Shown here in pieces: positions 44,853-58,734 of a stretch of DNA of 64,000 bases. This stretch comes from Costus lasius (taxonomy: Eukaryota > Streptophyta > Magnoliopsida > Zingiberales > Costaceae), in contig CM050450.1 of NCBI GenBank assembly GCA_027563935.2, forward strand, positions 30,677,439 to 30,741,438, given 5' to 3'. Under the pieces are notes generated by a model. That model saw only the letters and a list, made by a program, of their open reading frames with translations. It was not told the DNA's origin and did not search any database. Position numbers and translations under genes: made by a program. Every line of letters begins with the position of its first letter. Positions within the stretch are counted from its first letter, which is position 1.

Positions 44853-46634
44853 GGTGTTCGTTGCTGCAGGAATCTACAACAATGCAAGAACAGCAAGGTC
44901 AGTATCAATGTCTAGAATCAATCCAGGACTTAAGAAAGATTCTTTTCTCACTATTTTAGCTGACTGTAAAATCCATTAAAACAGTCCGAAAGAGTAACAC
45001 TCTTTTAGTGAGATGGGATCTAGATTTCATACTTGATCTCCGCGTCCCGCTCAGGCGAGATAAGATGCACAGAGAGTACAAGCACTAATCTCTGGTAGGC
45101 AGTCCCTGCCAATCGCCAACCCGTGCGATTCCCCTTCACCTGGGCAATCCAGCAGACTGTGCCAACTGAGTTGGTACAACACAGTCTCTGATCCCACAGA
45201 TGGCTGCCTCCATGTGCTACCATATGCGCCACATATGTAGCCTACATGGTCAAGCTGACCCGACCTACTCCCTGGACTACCACGTGCTATGCTGAGCAAC
45301 GAGAAGCGATAAATCCCTTCTCTGTAACACGCAGGTGAAATCACACACCGTCTGAAGATAGATGGACGTGCCCACTGAGTGGGTACAACACGGCTCCAAC
45401 GATAATCAGAACAGTGAGGTTTCGCGCCAGAAGGCTTACGAGCTTGATATGTTAGCGTTGGATTTTAACGGTCCTTTTATCTTCATAACTATCATGCAAA
45501 CCCTATGGTGATAGCAGAAGATAACTAAACATGCAATTCTAATTATAAGCAATAAGTAGAAAGCATGCTGATCTTATGTGGTAAAAGCCCATGAACCCTA
45601 AGTAAGACCTTAATTTTACTTAAGTCTTCACTTGAGCTCTTTAAGGGTCCTTTTATATCTGATCTGGCCCAACCCAGGGCCCTAGCGCCAAATGCAGCTC
45701 AGGTGCGCCACCAGCTGCATGAGCCTCATCGCCATGTGTGCATTGAATTCTTGTCTGATTAAAATACATTTTAATCTATCTAGACAAGATTGACTCGCAG
45801 GTCAATTACATTTTATAAATTAAAACAATGTGATTCGCAGATCACAAATGAATATTAATTTATAATTAACCAGGCACGCAGGCCCCAGCACAGCACACAT
45901 TTGGGCAACCCACATAAGATTAAATAAACAAGCATCATGGCATCATTCAATCAATCATGTGATCCATAGACAAAATAAAAATTTTGAAATCCCATTGGAA
46001 TCAATTTTACTTGTCTTATGTGCCCTACAACCTTACGACGGTCCATTGATAGGGATCCACTCATCAATCTAGTTAGATCCATGCCCTTGCATGCACCAAG
46101 TCCTAACTGACTCGAGTTGACCTAATGGTCAACCATGCATGCACCAAGGGCTGAACAACCTTCAAGAGTTCTGGCAAGCGGGTGTGACCCCGGGCCTAAC
46201 TCAAGAGTGTTCATTGGTTGTCTCAACCAGACCTCGCTACACGCCTGTGATGCAATCGACCTATAGCCACCTCGTGCTTGCGCACAGGTGCCATCTGGTC
46301 GATCCATCTAGGCTGTCAGATGGTCTGATCAGACTAGTTTGATCTAACCTGGAGGATGCTTTCAACCCCATCAACCCGTCTAAGGGTTTATTGTAGGTGC
46401 GGCTTAGATCTAATATGCAAGTCGCGCATGTCATTTAGGGTTTTTGAAAAACAACTACAACAACATGATAGAAGCGCAACCAACATACATGCGCCAATAT
46501 AGCTCTCATACATGCGCAACATGAACATACTATCAACTAGTATAATCGCATGAAGAGAAAACATAGATCTAAGCATCATACATATATTGATCACAAAACA
46601 TACATAGCAATCATATGATTCATATAAGATCTTG
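44853..46634 (-). other. Untranslated leader of copia copy 2
   Basis: About 1.78 kb between primer site and gag start, homologous to the copy 1 leader. The splice-acceptor-like end (TTGTTGTAG before ATTCCTGCAG) is kept. Only short frames occur. Confidence 0.75.
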
Positions 46635-46646
46635 GCTCTGATACCA
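46635..46646 (-). promoter_or_regulatory. Primer-binding site of copia copy 2
   Basis: Complement of TGGTATCAGAGC, two bases from the 5' LTR, initiator tRNA-Met type. Confidence 0.95.
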
Positions 46647-46648
46647 AT

Positions 46649-48371
46649 TGAAGAGTCCCCTTCAAGGGGGAGCGCAAGCGGATAAAACCCCTTTCAAGAG
46701 GGGGGCCGAAACCCTAAATAAAGGGGGCGCATGCATGTTTGCTAGGGTTTCAACAACATAATCGCTTATATGCTCATATGATCAACTTTGATGGATTAAT
46801 TAGATCAAGAAGGAGATCATACCAATGCCATAGGGTTGAATGTCGGCTTGGAAGAAGAGAGCAACTTAGATCTCCTCCAAAAGTTCACACACAAGATGAA
46901 GATTGCTTACTTCCTTGGCGTCCCTTGTGCTAGCAAGGCACCCAAGCTTGCTTGTCGAATGGAAGGAGATGATGAAAAATCTCTCTTGGCCAATCCTTCT
47001 TCTCGTCAACTTACACCACCCAAGAATGTGTGTGTCGTCGAGAGCCAAAGGGGAGATGAGCGTTAGAGAAGCCTTGTGATCGAATGTGGAGACATTCATC
47101 ACTTTGCAAAACCGAAATGCCAAAATTGGCAAGTCTTGAATACATGCGTTATGCGTTCACATGAAGTGAACCAAACGCATATCTCTTCTCTCAAATGAAC
47201 CAAGCGCTCACATATGAGCCGGTTCAATGCAGTTGGTCCAATGACCAAACCAAATCAGCCCAAGAATTGGTCCAGACCAAAATAAACCCTAAGGTTCAAA
47301 ATCTGACCGTTCATCTTTTGATGCCCTTGATCTCATCGATCTAGCATCCACACTCTCGATCGAAGCTTACCGATCTCAAGCCCTAATCAATCAAACATGA
47401 TCAGACTAGATCTCACTTACAATCAGAGTTTAAACTCCTTTAAACTAAATCAAAACAATCCAGTCTACACGATCTGACTCAAGTAAGCCATATCACCAAA
47501 TTGTGCGACCCTAAGGGTTTCCTTTAAATGTCGGTAACGATAACTCACGTTATCACAATCAGTGAGGGGTATCTAGCAACACATCACTGTCTCCCGATAT
47601 AAAGGAAAGAGTCTTCCAAGACTACACCCAAACCACAGCACAAGTGTGAATCCACTTCACAAGGCATACATGTATCCTTTGCCACTGGATGTTCTTATTG
47701 GACAAGCATGTCAAGCTTGTAACTCCAATACGATGAGAATGATTAGATCAGATGAGCATAGTCATCTGGGTATGGCCATACACTTTCTCAATCATCTCAT
47801 CCAAGGGGGCCCTTTTAGAACATCACACTCCTTGAACAAGGAGACGGCAATCCTATGTCTATCACTAGTGTCCTAACCTGACTCATGATCATTATCCAAG
47901 ATAGTTTATAACCATTATCTTTCAAATGATATTGAACTACCTCAAAACAATGACAATCATCATTTAGAAACACAAGTGATCTCAAGTCAAAGGACATGTG
48001 CCACTTGTAGCATACAAGGATTATTCACATTGTGACAAGCAATTGAATATCCTAGTAGGGTCTGTCCAGTACATCCAATGTACCCATGAGTCTACATCTT
48101 ATTCCATGCTCGAAGCATCCTATAAGATTAGATCAAATGTTAGTCTCAATCATATCAAGGCTGTCTCATGTTCACCAAGATATTTCGACTAAGGACTTAA
48201 CTGTCAGCCTAGCTGAACAGCTTTGAGACATTATTCAGTAGTACACTTATTACAGCAGACAAGGTAACAAACTGAATAACAACCATGCCTTTATAAAAAT
48301 AAGAGTTTATTACATGATACTGATACAATCCCAAAGGCCTCAAACATTAGCCTTAAGGGCATACCCCAACA
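46649..48371 (-). repeat. 5' LTR of copia copy 2
   Basis: 1723 bp, equal in length to 39225-40947. Differences seen by eye include those near 46991, 47407, 47446, 47494 and 48299. Confidence 0.95.
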
Positions 48372-49037
48372 GGAGACTCATTGGAGCCAAACTTCATTTT
48401 TGGCAAGTTGACCTTGGGTTAACCAGGGTTAGACATATTTAACCAGGGTTGCATTGGATTGTGTCCGATTGCTTAATCAACTTGCTTAATGGAGTATGGC
48501 ATGGCCCAATAGCCCATGAGGATAAGTTGCATGGGCTTACGGGCATAATGGGGAGGCTAGGCACATGGAATCCTAATTCAAGTAGGATTAGCGCTTATAG
48601 CCTATTATGACAACCTCTAGGCGTGTGGACTTGGTCCAAACCCAAGAAGGGAAGGATTTCATTAATAGCCTGTTTACTAGGAGGGATGGGAGGGTGGAAA
48701 GGATGGACAATCGCAAAATCCCTTGTTTACCTAGAAGGAAGGATGTAAAAAAAAGAATTTTGGGGCAGATGGATGAGAGAAAAATCCCCCGTTTCACATC
48801 TGCTTGAATCAGGCGGATTCACACGACAGACGTGGGATGCAGGTTTATCACTCTTCGCCAGTCTTCTTTCCACTGTTGCCGCTCGTCGCCCGACTGGTGG
48901 CCGTTGCTCATCGCCCCTGCTCCACCTTGTATGAGATCCATCTTGAGGATGCGCTAGCGCTGGCGCTAATCTGAGGTGGAGGAACGAGGGAGCACGTGGC
49001 GGCTGGAGGCAGCGAGGGTGTCGCTGAGGGAGGTGAA
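48372..49037. other. Unassigned sequence between copia copies
   Basis: After the GGAGA target duplication come about 240 bp that may continue the older LTR relic. At 48650-48750 there are two related TGTTTAC(C)TAG-GGATG units. At 48830-49037 the DNA is clearly GC-richer, with a GCGCTAGCGC palindrome near 48951. No start-to-stop frame is convincing. It could be a DNA-transposon piece or a gene-derived fragment; I cannot tell. Confidence 0.4.
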
Positions 49038-50709
49038 TGAAAGTGGGGCGAAACCCTAATATGCGCAGATTAAAATTTTTGCATAGCGGAAGCTAGGGTT
49101 TCTAAGGATCGATTAGCATGAATATATGATCAACTTGTAAAACTTGTATAGATCAAAATAGAGATCATACCAATGCCATTTCTTGGATGGCGACTTGGAA
49201 GCAAAGAAGCGTGTGCTTCTTCTCCAAAGGAACCGCACACAAGGTGATTGATGGCTTCTCCTTGGTGTTCCTTGTGCTAGCAAAGATCCAAGGTCTCCTG
49301 ATCGCGTGAAGGTGATTAGAGATGATGTCTTTTTCTTGTCCGAACTCTCCTTGGCGTGAAAACTCACCACATGAGAGAGGAGGCGTCGAGAGGAAGAGGC
49401 CAGAGACGAGAATAGCGCCAATGCCACGAACGTAGAGGCGTGAACTATTTTGGAAAGCATGACTTCCAAAAATAGTAAGCCCTCAACGTGTGATGCGTTC
49501 ACTCCAAGTGAACCATCGCATTTTCCTCTCCCATTGAACCATGCGCTCACTATGATGAGCCGGTTCAATTACATTTGGTTCAAAGACCAAATTAAGCCAA
49601 GCCTTGGTCTAGATTATATAAAACCAAAAGGTTCAAGATCTAACCATTCATCTCTTGATGCTCTTGATCTCATCGATCTAGCATCATTTCTCTTGATCGA
49701 AGCTTACCGATCTCAAGCCCTAATCAATCAAACATGATCACACCAGATCTCACTTACAATCAGAGTTTAAACTCCTTTAAACTGAACCAAAACAATTCAG
49801 TCCACACGATCTGACATAAGTAAGCCATATCATCAAATTGTGCGACCCTAAGGGTTTCCTTTAAATGTCGGTAACGATAACTTACGTTATCACGAACAGA
49901 GAGGGGTATCTAGCAACACATCACTGTCTCCCGATATAAAGGAAAGAGTCTTCCAAGACTACACCCAAACTACAGCACAAGTGTGAATTCAATTCACTAG
50001 GCATACTTGTTTCCTTTGCCACTGGATGTTCTTATTGGACAAGCGTGTCAAGCTTGTAACTCTAATATGATGAGAATGATTAGATCAGATGAACATAGTC
50101 ATCTGGGTATGGCCATACACTTTCTCAACCATCTCATCCAGGGGGCCCCTTTAGAACATCACACTCCAATCAAGGAGAAGGCAATCCTATATCTATCACT
50201 AGCGCCCTAACATGACTCATGTTCATTATCCAAGATAGTCTATAACCATTATGTTTCAAATGATATTGAACTACCTCAAGACAATGCCAATCATCATTCA
50301 GAAACACAAGTGATCTCAAGTCAGAGGAAATATGCCACTTGCTTGCATATAAGGATTATTCACATTGTGACAAGCAATTGAATATCCTAAGTAGGGTATG
50401 TCCAGTACATCCAATGTACCCATGAGTCTACATCTTATTCCATGCTCGAAGCATCCTATAAGATTAGAACACATATTAGTCTCAATCATATCAAGGCTGT
50501 CTCATGTTCACCAAGATATCTCGACTAAGGACAATACTGCATGTCAGCCAAGCTGAACAGCATTGAGACATTATTCAGAAGTATACATATGGTAGCAGAT
50601 AATGCAACAACCGGAATAACAACCATTGCCTTTATAAACATTGAGTTTATACATGATACTGACAAAAACCCAAGGCCTCAAACATTAGCCTTAAGGGCAT
50701 ACCCCAACA
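49038..50709 (-). repeat. 3' LTR of copia fragment A
   Basis: About 1672 bp, plus-strand ends TGAAAGTGGGG...CCCCAACA, followed by the complement of the polypurine tract. It is more diverged from the other LTRs than they are from each other. Confidence 0.85.
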
Positions 50710-50729
50710 ATCTCCCACTTGCACTTAAT

Positions 50730-52289
50730 CTAATGGTTGAGAAATCTCAAACCCATATTATTATAGTGCTTCTCATGCTTCTGCTGCGCCAGAGGCTTCG
50801 TAAGCGGGTCAGCTAGATTGTCATCTGTATGAACCTTGCAGATCTTGATCTCTCCTCCATCAATGATCTCCCGGATCAAGTGAAACCTTCTCTGTATGTG
50901 CTTGGACTTCTGGTGCGACCGTGGTTCCTTTGCTTGTGCTATTGCTCCAGTGTTATCACAGAAGATAACCAAAGGATCTGCACTCGAAGGAATAACACCA
51001 AGTTCCTGAACGAACTTACGAATCCACACTGCCTCCTTGGATGCTTCCGAGGCTGCAACATACTCGGCTTCTGTTGTGGAATCAGCAACAATAGATTGTT
51101 TGAAACTTTTCCACACCACTGCTCCTCCATTCAAGCTAAAAACATAGCCTGATTGCGATCGGAAATCATCCTGGTCAGATTGGAACGAAGCGTCAGTATA
51201 TCCTTCAATACTGAGTTCTTCCTGACCTCCATAAATCAAGAACATATCTTTGGTCCTCCGAAGATATTTTAAAATGTTCTTGACCGCAATCCAGTGTGCC
51301 TTTCCTGGATTACTTTGGAATCGACTGGTCACGCTTAACCCGTAAGCGACGTCTGGGTGAGTACACAACATCGCATACATAATGGACCCAATAGCCGAAG
51401 CATAAGGCGTATTGTCCATTTCATCTTTCTCAGTCTGTGTTTGTGGACACTGACTCTTTGAAAGATTCAGACCATGTCTGACTGGAAGATATCCTCTTTT
51501 AGAATTTTCTAAATGGAATCTCTCCAGGACTTTATCGATGTAAGTACTCTGGCACACCCCGAGAAGCCTCTTAGATCTATCTCTGTAGATCTTCACACCT
51601 AATACATAGGCTGCTTCTCCTAAATCTTTCATCTGGAAACATTTTCTTAACCATGCCTTGACGGCATGCAGTTCAGGAATATCGTTTCCAATAATTAAGA
51701 TATCATCGACGTAGAGGACTAGGAAAGTAATCACGCTCCCACTAAACCTCTTATATACACACGGGTCATCTTCATTTTTGATGAAACCAAATTCACAGAT
51801 TGATTCATCAAAACGAATATTCCAGCTTCTCGATGCTTGTTTAAGTCCATAAATGGACTTCTTTAATTTGCATATTTTATGACGATCTGATAGATTGATG
51901 AAAACTTCAGGTTGTGTCATATACACATCCTCTTCTAGTTTTCCATTAAGGAAAGCGGTCTTCACATCCATTTGCCAGATCTCATAATCATAATATGCTG
52001 CTATCGCGAGAATAATCCGAATAGTCTTGAACATGGCTACAGGAGAGAAAGTTTCATCATAATCTATCCCGTAGATTTGTTTGAAACCTTTCGCAACTAG
52101 CCTTCCTTTATAGGTAACCACGTTACCATCCATGTCAATCTTCTTCTTGAAGATCCATTTACAGCCTATAGGGATTACTCCCGGAGGCGGATCAACCAAA
52201 TCCCAGACTTGATTATCTGACATGGAGTCCATCTCGGCTCGCATAGCTTCAAGCCATCTCGCTGATTCCGGTCCACTGACCGCATCCGC
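50730..52289 (-). pseudogene. Copia pol fragment: RT and RNase H (fragment A)
   Basis: An uninterrupted frame of about 520 codons runs from the residues before MRAEMDSMSDNQ to the normal end GLRFLNH. YVDDI, the RNase H aspartates and the terminal ADPLTKPL segment are intact. Gag, protease and integrase are missing because the element is cut at 52289. No stop or frameshift is present, so truncation is the only lesion. Confidence 0.88.
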
Positions 52290-53989
52290 TGAAAGTCCCC
52301 TAAATCAAGGGGGGCGAAACCCTAATAGGTGGCGCAAATAAAACTTTCATAGCGGAAGCAAGGGTTTCAAAACTTTCGCAAGAACATATGATCAACTTGA
52401 TAAAGTTTGGATTCATACCATAGCCATTGATTTGAATGGCGTGTTGGAAGAAGAGAACAACGTTGATCTCCTTCAAAGAGTTCACACACAAGATGAAGAT
52501 CGCCTACTCCCTTAGCGTTCCTTGTGCTAGCAAGGGTCCAAGGTTTCCTTGTCGAATGGAAAGGAATGAAAGATGAAGTCTCGCTTGGCTTAACTTTCTC
52601 CAAGGCGTTAACCTTCTTCACACGAGAGTGTGTCGTCGAGAGAGAAGAGGCAAGAGGATGTCTCAAAACCGAAAAACGAGACGTTCCACTCAAACGTGGA
52701 GGCGTTTTCACAAATGGGAAAACCGACTTTCCAAATATAGAAAGCCCTTAACTCCAAGCGTTCATGCGATCATCCATGCGTTCACTCCAAGTGAACCGAT
52801 CGCACCTTTTCTCCTCTTTGAACCAAGCCACGGTTCAATTGCATTTGGTTCAAAGACCAAATCAAATCAGCCCAAGCCATGGTCTAGATCTCATTGAACC
52901 AAATGGTTCAAGATCTAACCTTTCATCTCTTGATGCTCTTGATCTCACCGATCTAGCATCTATACTCTCGATCGAAGCTTACCGATCTCAAGCTCTAATC
53001 AATCAAACATGATCAGACCAGATCTCACTTACAATCAGAGATTAAATCCCTTTAAACTGAACCAAGACAATTCAGTCCACACGATCTGACTTAAGTAAGC
53101 CATATCATCAAATTGTGCGACCCTAAGAGTTTCCTTTAAATGTCGGTAACGATAACTTACGTTATCACGATCAGTGAGGGGTATCTAGCAACACATCACT
53201 GTCTCCCAATACAAAGGAAAGAGTCTTCCAAGACTACACCCAAACCACAGCACAAGTGTGAATCCACTTCACTAGGCATACATGTTTCCTTTGCCACTTG
53301 ATGTTCTTATTGGACAAGCGTGTCAAGCCTGTAGCTCCAATATGATGAGCATGATTAGATCAGATGAACATAGTCATCTGGGTATGGCCATACACTTTCT
53401 CAACCATCTCATCCAGGGGGGGGGGGGGCCCTTTGGAACATCACACTCCTATCAAGGAGACGGCAATCCTATATCTATCACTAGTGTCCTAACCTGACTC
53501 ATGATCATTATCCAAGACAGTCTATAACCATTATGTTTCAAATGATATCGAACTACCTCAAAACAATGACAATCATCATTTAGAAACACAAGTGATCTCA
53601 AGTCAGAGGAAATATGCCACTTGTTGCAAATAAGGATTATTCACATTGTGACAAGCAATCGAATATCCTAGTAGGGTCTATCCAGTACATCCAATGTACC
53701 TATGAGTCTACATCTTATTCCATGCTCGAAGCATCCTATAAGATTAGAACACATATTAGTCTCAATCATATCAAGGCTGTCTCATGTTCACCAAGATATC
53801 TCGACTAAGGACTAAAGTGCATATCAGCCTAGCTGAACAGCATTGAGACATTATTCAGAAGTATACATATTGCAGCAGATAATGTAACAACCTGAATAAC
53901 AACCATTGCCTTCATTAACATAGAGTTTATACATGATACTGATACAATCCCAAGGCCTCAAACATTAGCCTTAAGGGCATACCCCAACA
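52290..53989 (-). repeat. Copia LTR joining two different breakpoints
   Basis: A complete 1700-bp LTR of the family (TGAAAGTCCC...CCCCAACA on the plus strand) with neither a primer site nor a polypurine tract beside it. Its left flank is pol of fragment A before the RT domain. Its right flank is pol of fragment B at YVDDI. The five flanking bases (TCCGC and TAGAG) do not match, so it is not a simple solo LTR. It has a run of 13 G at 53416-53428. Confidence 0.85.
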
Positions 53990-56909
53990 TAGAGATATCA
54001 TCGACGTAGAGGATTAGGAATGTAATTACGCTCCCACTAAACCTCTTATATACACACGGGTCATCTTCGTTCTTGATGAAACCAAACTCAGAGATTGATT
54101 CATCAAAACGAATATTCCAGCTTCTTGATGCTTGTTTAAGTCCATATATGGACTTCTTTAACTTGCATATTTTATGACGATCTGCTGGATTGTTGAAACC
54201 TTCCGGTTGTGTCATATACACATCCTCATCCAGATTTCCATTAAGGAAAGCTGTTTTCACATCCATCTGCCAGATCTCATAATCGTAATATGCAGCTATC
54301 GCGAAAAGAATCCGAATAGACTTAAACATGGCTACAGGAGAGAAAGTTTCATCATAATCTATCCCGTAGATTTGTTTGAAACCTTTCGCAACTAGCCTGC
54401 CTTTATAGGTAACCACGTTACCATCCATGTCAATCTTCTTCTTGAAGATCCATTTACAGCCTATAGGGATTACTCCCGGAGGCGGATCAACCAAATCCCA
54501 GACTTGGTTATCTGACATGGAGTCCATCTCGGCTCGCATAGCATCAAGCCATCTAGCTGACTCCGGTCCACTGACCGCATCCGCATAAGTTAGGGGTTCA
54601 TCATTATCAATGATGTAGACTCCGTCATAGCGCTCAGGCTGTCGACGGATCCTACCCGATCTTCGCGGTTCCCGTGATATCTGAGCCTCAGGTTGTTCAG
54701 TAACCTGATCTACTGGCTCAGGCACATCCAACTCTGCCTGACTACTTTGTCCTTCCTCTGGAATCTCATCCAGCTTTATTTCTCTCCCACTGGCCTCTTG
54801 CAGAAGAAACTCCTTCTCAAGAAATATGGCCGTCCGAGCAACAAATATCTTGTTCTCTTTGGGATCGTAGAAATAATAACCCTTAGTTTCCTTAGGGTAA
54901 CCGACAAAGATACATTTATCAGATCTGCTCTCTAGTTTCCCAGAGGCGAGCTTTTTGACATAAGCCTCGCAACCCCAGATCCTGATAAACGTCAAGCTAG
55001 GCTGTTTCCTGTACCATAACTCATATGGCGTCTTTGAAACTGCCTTGGATGGCACTCGGTTTAGTACCTTTGCAGCTGTTTCCAGTGCAAAACCCCAAAA
55101 GGAGTATGGAAGAGTAGCCTGACTCATCATAGAACGAACCATATCAAGTAACGTTCTATTTCTCCTCTCGGACACACCATTCCATTGCGGTGTTCCTGGC
55201 GGAGTGAGCTGTGAGATAATCCCACACTCTTTCAGATAGTCAGTAAATGCATGACTTAGGTATTCACCACCTCGATCAGAACGAAGTGCCTTGATATTTC
55301 TGCCTAACTGATTTTGTACTTCATTTTTGAACTCTTTGAACTTGTCAAAAGATTCACTTTTATGTCTCATCAAATAGACATACCCATACCTACTGAAATC
55401 ATCAGTAAAGGTAATGAAGTACTGATAGCCACCTCTGGCATGTTTACTAAATGGCCCACACACATCACTGTGTATAAGGTCAAGTAAACCTGAAGTCCTC
55501 TGACCTTTGTGAGGAAAAGGAGACTTCGTCATTTTACCCATCAAACAAGCTTTGCATGTATCAATCTCCTCATAGGAGAATGATCCCAGCAGTCCATGTT
55601 TATGCAACCGCTTAATGCACTTCTCGTTTATATGGCCTAAACGACTATGCCATAGCAAGGTGCTGTCATCAGCATACTTGGCTTTCTTATTATCAATGTT
55701 TTGTATAGAATATTCCATGTCCAACATGAATAACCCATTGTTAATTGAACCAGTGGCATACACAATATTATCATAAGTCAAAATACACTTTGAAATCTTG
55801 CATTCAAAGGCAAATCCTTTCCTGACAAGAGCAGGAATAGAGATAATATTCTTGGTAATACTGGGTACAAAATAACAATTGTTTAATTCTAATACAATGC
55901 CAGATGGTAAAGTAATGAAATAGTCTCCTACAGCAACCGCAGCAACCCGTGCCCCGTTTCCAACGCGTAGGTCTACCTCATGCTGTCCCACCTGCCTTCT
56001 TCTCTTGAGTTCCTGCACATTTGAACAAATGTGAACTCCACATGCAGTGTCCAACACCCATGATATAGAAGAAGATGAAACCATGACTTCCGTCACGTAT
56101 ATACCTGAGCCAGAAGCGATGCTTCCCCTCTTATCTCCTTGGAGCGCTTTACAGTCCTTTTTCCAGTGACCCAGCTGGCCACAGTGGAAACACCTGTTGT
56201 CCTTCGACCGCTTCACCTTCTGTTTCAGGGCCTTGCTGTAATTCTTGACAGGGGCCTTGCCCTTCTTCCCCTTCTTCTTGTTCCTAAAAGGAACCATTAA
56301 GACAGAGGTTGAAGGCTTGCCCTTCAGAGTTTCCTCAGTAGTCAAGAGCATATTCAGCAGCTCTGCCGGCGTACAATCGATTTTGTTCATATTAAAGTTA
56401 ATGATGAACGCATCGAAAGAAGGCGGAAGAGACTGCAGAATAATATCTACAGCAAGCTCCTGGTTGACGGTATGCCCCAGTTTCTCCAGAGCCTCCTTGT
56501 GCCCAATCATCTTGAGCACGTGAGCTCCCACTGGGCTCCCCTCAGCCAGTTTGCTCTGAAAGAAGAGCTTTGTCAGATTATAGCGTTCTGTCCTCGCCTG
56601 TGCAGCATACAGCATCTTGAGGTTCGCTATAATTTCTATAGCCGACATATCCTCATGCTGACGCTGCAGCGGTGGCGTCATAGACGCTAGCATCAGGCAA
56701 GCGACATCAATGCTATCATTGACGTGCTTTTCATAGGCATCCCGAACCGCCCTTGCGGCGTTCGGAGCGGGCTGCGGCGGTATCGCCGTCTCGAGGACAT
56801 ACAGTTTCCTCTCTGCCTTAAGAACGATCTTAAGGTGTCCGAACCAGTCAGAGAAGTTCGGCCCAGCAAACTTCTCCCTTTCCAGTAGGGATCGCACATT
56901 GAAGCTCAT
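53990..56909 (-). pseudogene. Copia gag-pol, truncated in RT (element B)
   Basis: Starts MSFNVRSLLEREKF and is open through zinc knuckle, protease (VLDTACG), integrase finger and triad, into RT, where it breaks directly after LYVDDI. The apparent frame then runs about ten codons into the LTR at its left. The missing part is the RT thumb, connection and RNase H, so it cannot support reverse transcription. It differs from element C at one seen codon, ELWYRK against ELWYGK. Confidence 0.9.
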
Positions 56910-58722
56910 GGTGTTCGTTGCTGCAGGAATCTACAACAAGCAAGAACAGCAAGGTTAGTATCAATGTTTCAGAATCAATCCAGGACTTAAGAAAGATTCT
57001 TTTCTCACTATTTTGTCTGACTGAAAAATCCAGTAAACAGTCCGAAAGAGTAACACTCTTTTAGTGAGATGGGATCCAGATTTCATACTTGGTCTCCGCG
57101 TCCCGCTCAGGCGAGATAAGATGCACAGAGATGACAAGCACTAGTTTCTGGTAGGCTCTCCTAGCCAATCGCCAACCCGTGCGATTCCCCTTCATCTTGG
57201 CAATCCAGCAGACTGTGCCAACTGAGTTGGTACAACACAGTCTCTGATCCCAGAGATGGCTGCCTCCATGTGCTACCATATGCGCCACATATGTAGCCTA
57301 CATGGTCAAGCTGACCTGACCTACTCCCTGGACCACCACGTGCTATGCTGAGCAACGAGAGGGGATAAATCCCAACTCTGTAACACGCAGGTGAAATCCA
57401 GCACCGTCTGAAGATAGATGGACGTGCCCACTGAGTGGGTTCAACACGGCTCCAACGATAGTCAGAAAGGTGAGGTTTCGCGTCAGAAGGCTTACGAGCT
57501 TGATATGTTAGCGTTGGATTTTAACGGTCTTTTATCTTCTTACTATCAGGCATGTCCTATGGCTATAGCAGAAGATAAACATAAATATGCAATTCTAATT
57601 ATTAGCAATAAGTAGAAAGCATGATCTTATGTGGTAAAAGCCCATGAACCCTAGTAAGACCTTAATATTACTTAAGTTTTCACTTGAGCTTCATTGCATC
57701 TCATCTGGTCCAACCCAGTGCCCTAGCGCCAAGAGCACCACAGGTGCACCACCAGGTGAATGCCCCTCTTGGATGTGTGCCTTTGTTCTTGTCTAATCAA
57801 AGTACATTTGATCTATCTAGACAAGATTGACTCGCAGGTCAACAACAACATATTATAAATTAAGTACAATGTGATTCGCAGATCACAAATTAATTTACAA
57901 TTTTTTTTAAGTCCAGGCACGCAGGCCCCAGCACAGCACACAATTGGGCAACCCACATAAGACTAAATAGACAAGCATATGGTTCAATCAACATGTGATC
58001 CAATCATCTTGAAATTAAAAGTTTTGAAAACCCCATGGCATCAATTTTAATTTCCTTATGAGCCCTACAACCTTACAATGGTGCATTGATGGGGATCCAC
58101 TCATCCATCTAGTTAGATCCTTTGCCCTTGCATGCACCGAGTCCTAACTGACCCGAGTTGACCTAATGGTCAACCATGCATGCGCCAAGGGCTGAACTAC
58201 CCCCATGAGTTTTGGCAAGCGGGTGTGACCCCGGGCCTAACTCAAGTGTGTTCAGTAGTGTCTCAACCAGACCTCGCTACACGCCCTAGATGCAGTCAAC
58301 CTATAGCCACCTTGTGCTTGCGCATAGGTGCTATCAGGTTAACCCATCTGAGCTGTCAGATGGTCTGATCAGACTAATGGATCTAACCTAGAGGTGACTT
58401 CAGCCCCATCAACCCATCTAAGGGTTTATAGTAGATGCATATAGATCTAAATGTTTGCGCGCAAGTAGGTATAAGATTTGATGAAATATCATTCAACCAT
58501 TCAACATACTTATCATGCGCCAACACAACAACATGCGCAACTCATGAAGAAACATACATCTTGCGCAACTCATGAAGAAACATACATCTAAGTTCTAAAC
58601 TAGCATGTAGGTTTCGGCATGTGAGCAATCACCTTTAGATCTATTCACCAACATATTCATGGATCAAACATGATGATCTACTCATTAGAACCGCAAGCAA
58701 TCATATGAAAAAGTATAGATTG
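56910..58722 (-). other. Untranslated leader of copia element B
   Basis: About 1.8 kb, homologous to the copy 1 leader in reverse complement, with the same acceptor-like sequence just before the gag ATG. No long frame. Confidence 0.75.
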
Positions 58723-58734
58723 GCTCTGATACCA
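58723..58734 (-). promoter_or_regulatory. Primer-binding site of copia element B
   Basis: GCTCTGATACCA on the plus strand, two bases from the LTR at 58737; the initiator-Met type site. Confidence 0.95.

Larger units (their letters stand above)
39225..48371 (-). mobile_element. Full-length Ty1/copia retrotransposon, copy 2
   Basis: 9147 bp with two 1723-bp LTRs and a perfect five-base target duplication GGAGA (39220-39224 and 48372-48376). It belongs to the family of copy 1 but has a different LTR 3' end. At least five LTR differences are visible. The polyprotein has one nonsense codon and no frameshift. Confidence 0.95.
49038..52289 (-). mobile_element. Copia fragment A: 3' LTR plus 3' half of pol
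   Basis: A minus-strand member of the copia family retaining its 3' LTR, polypurine tract and pol from just before the RT domain. It ends abruptly at 52289 against the LTR at 52290. Protein differences from its neighbours, such as PEVFINLSDRH and VQELGVIP, show it is a separate copy. Confidence 0.88.
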
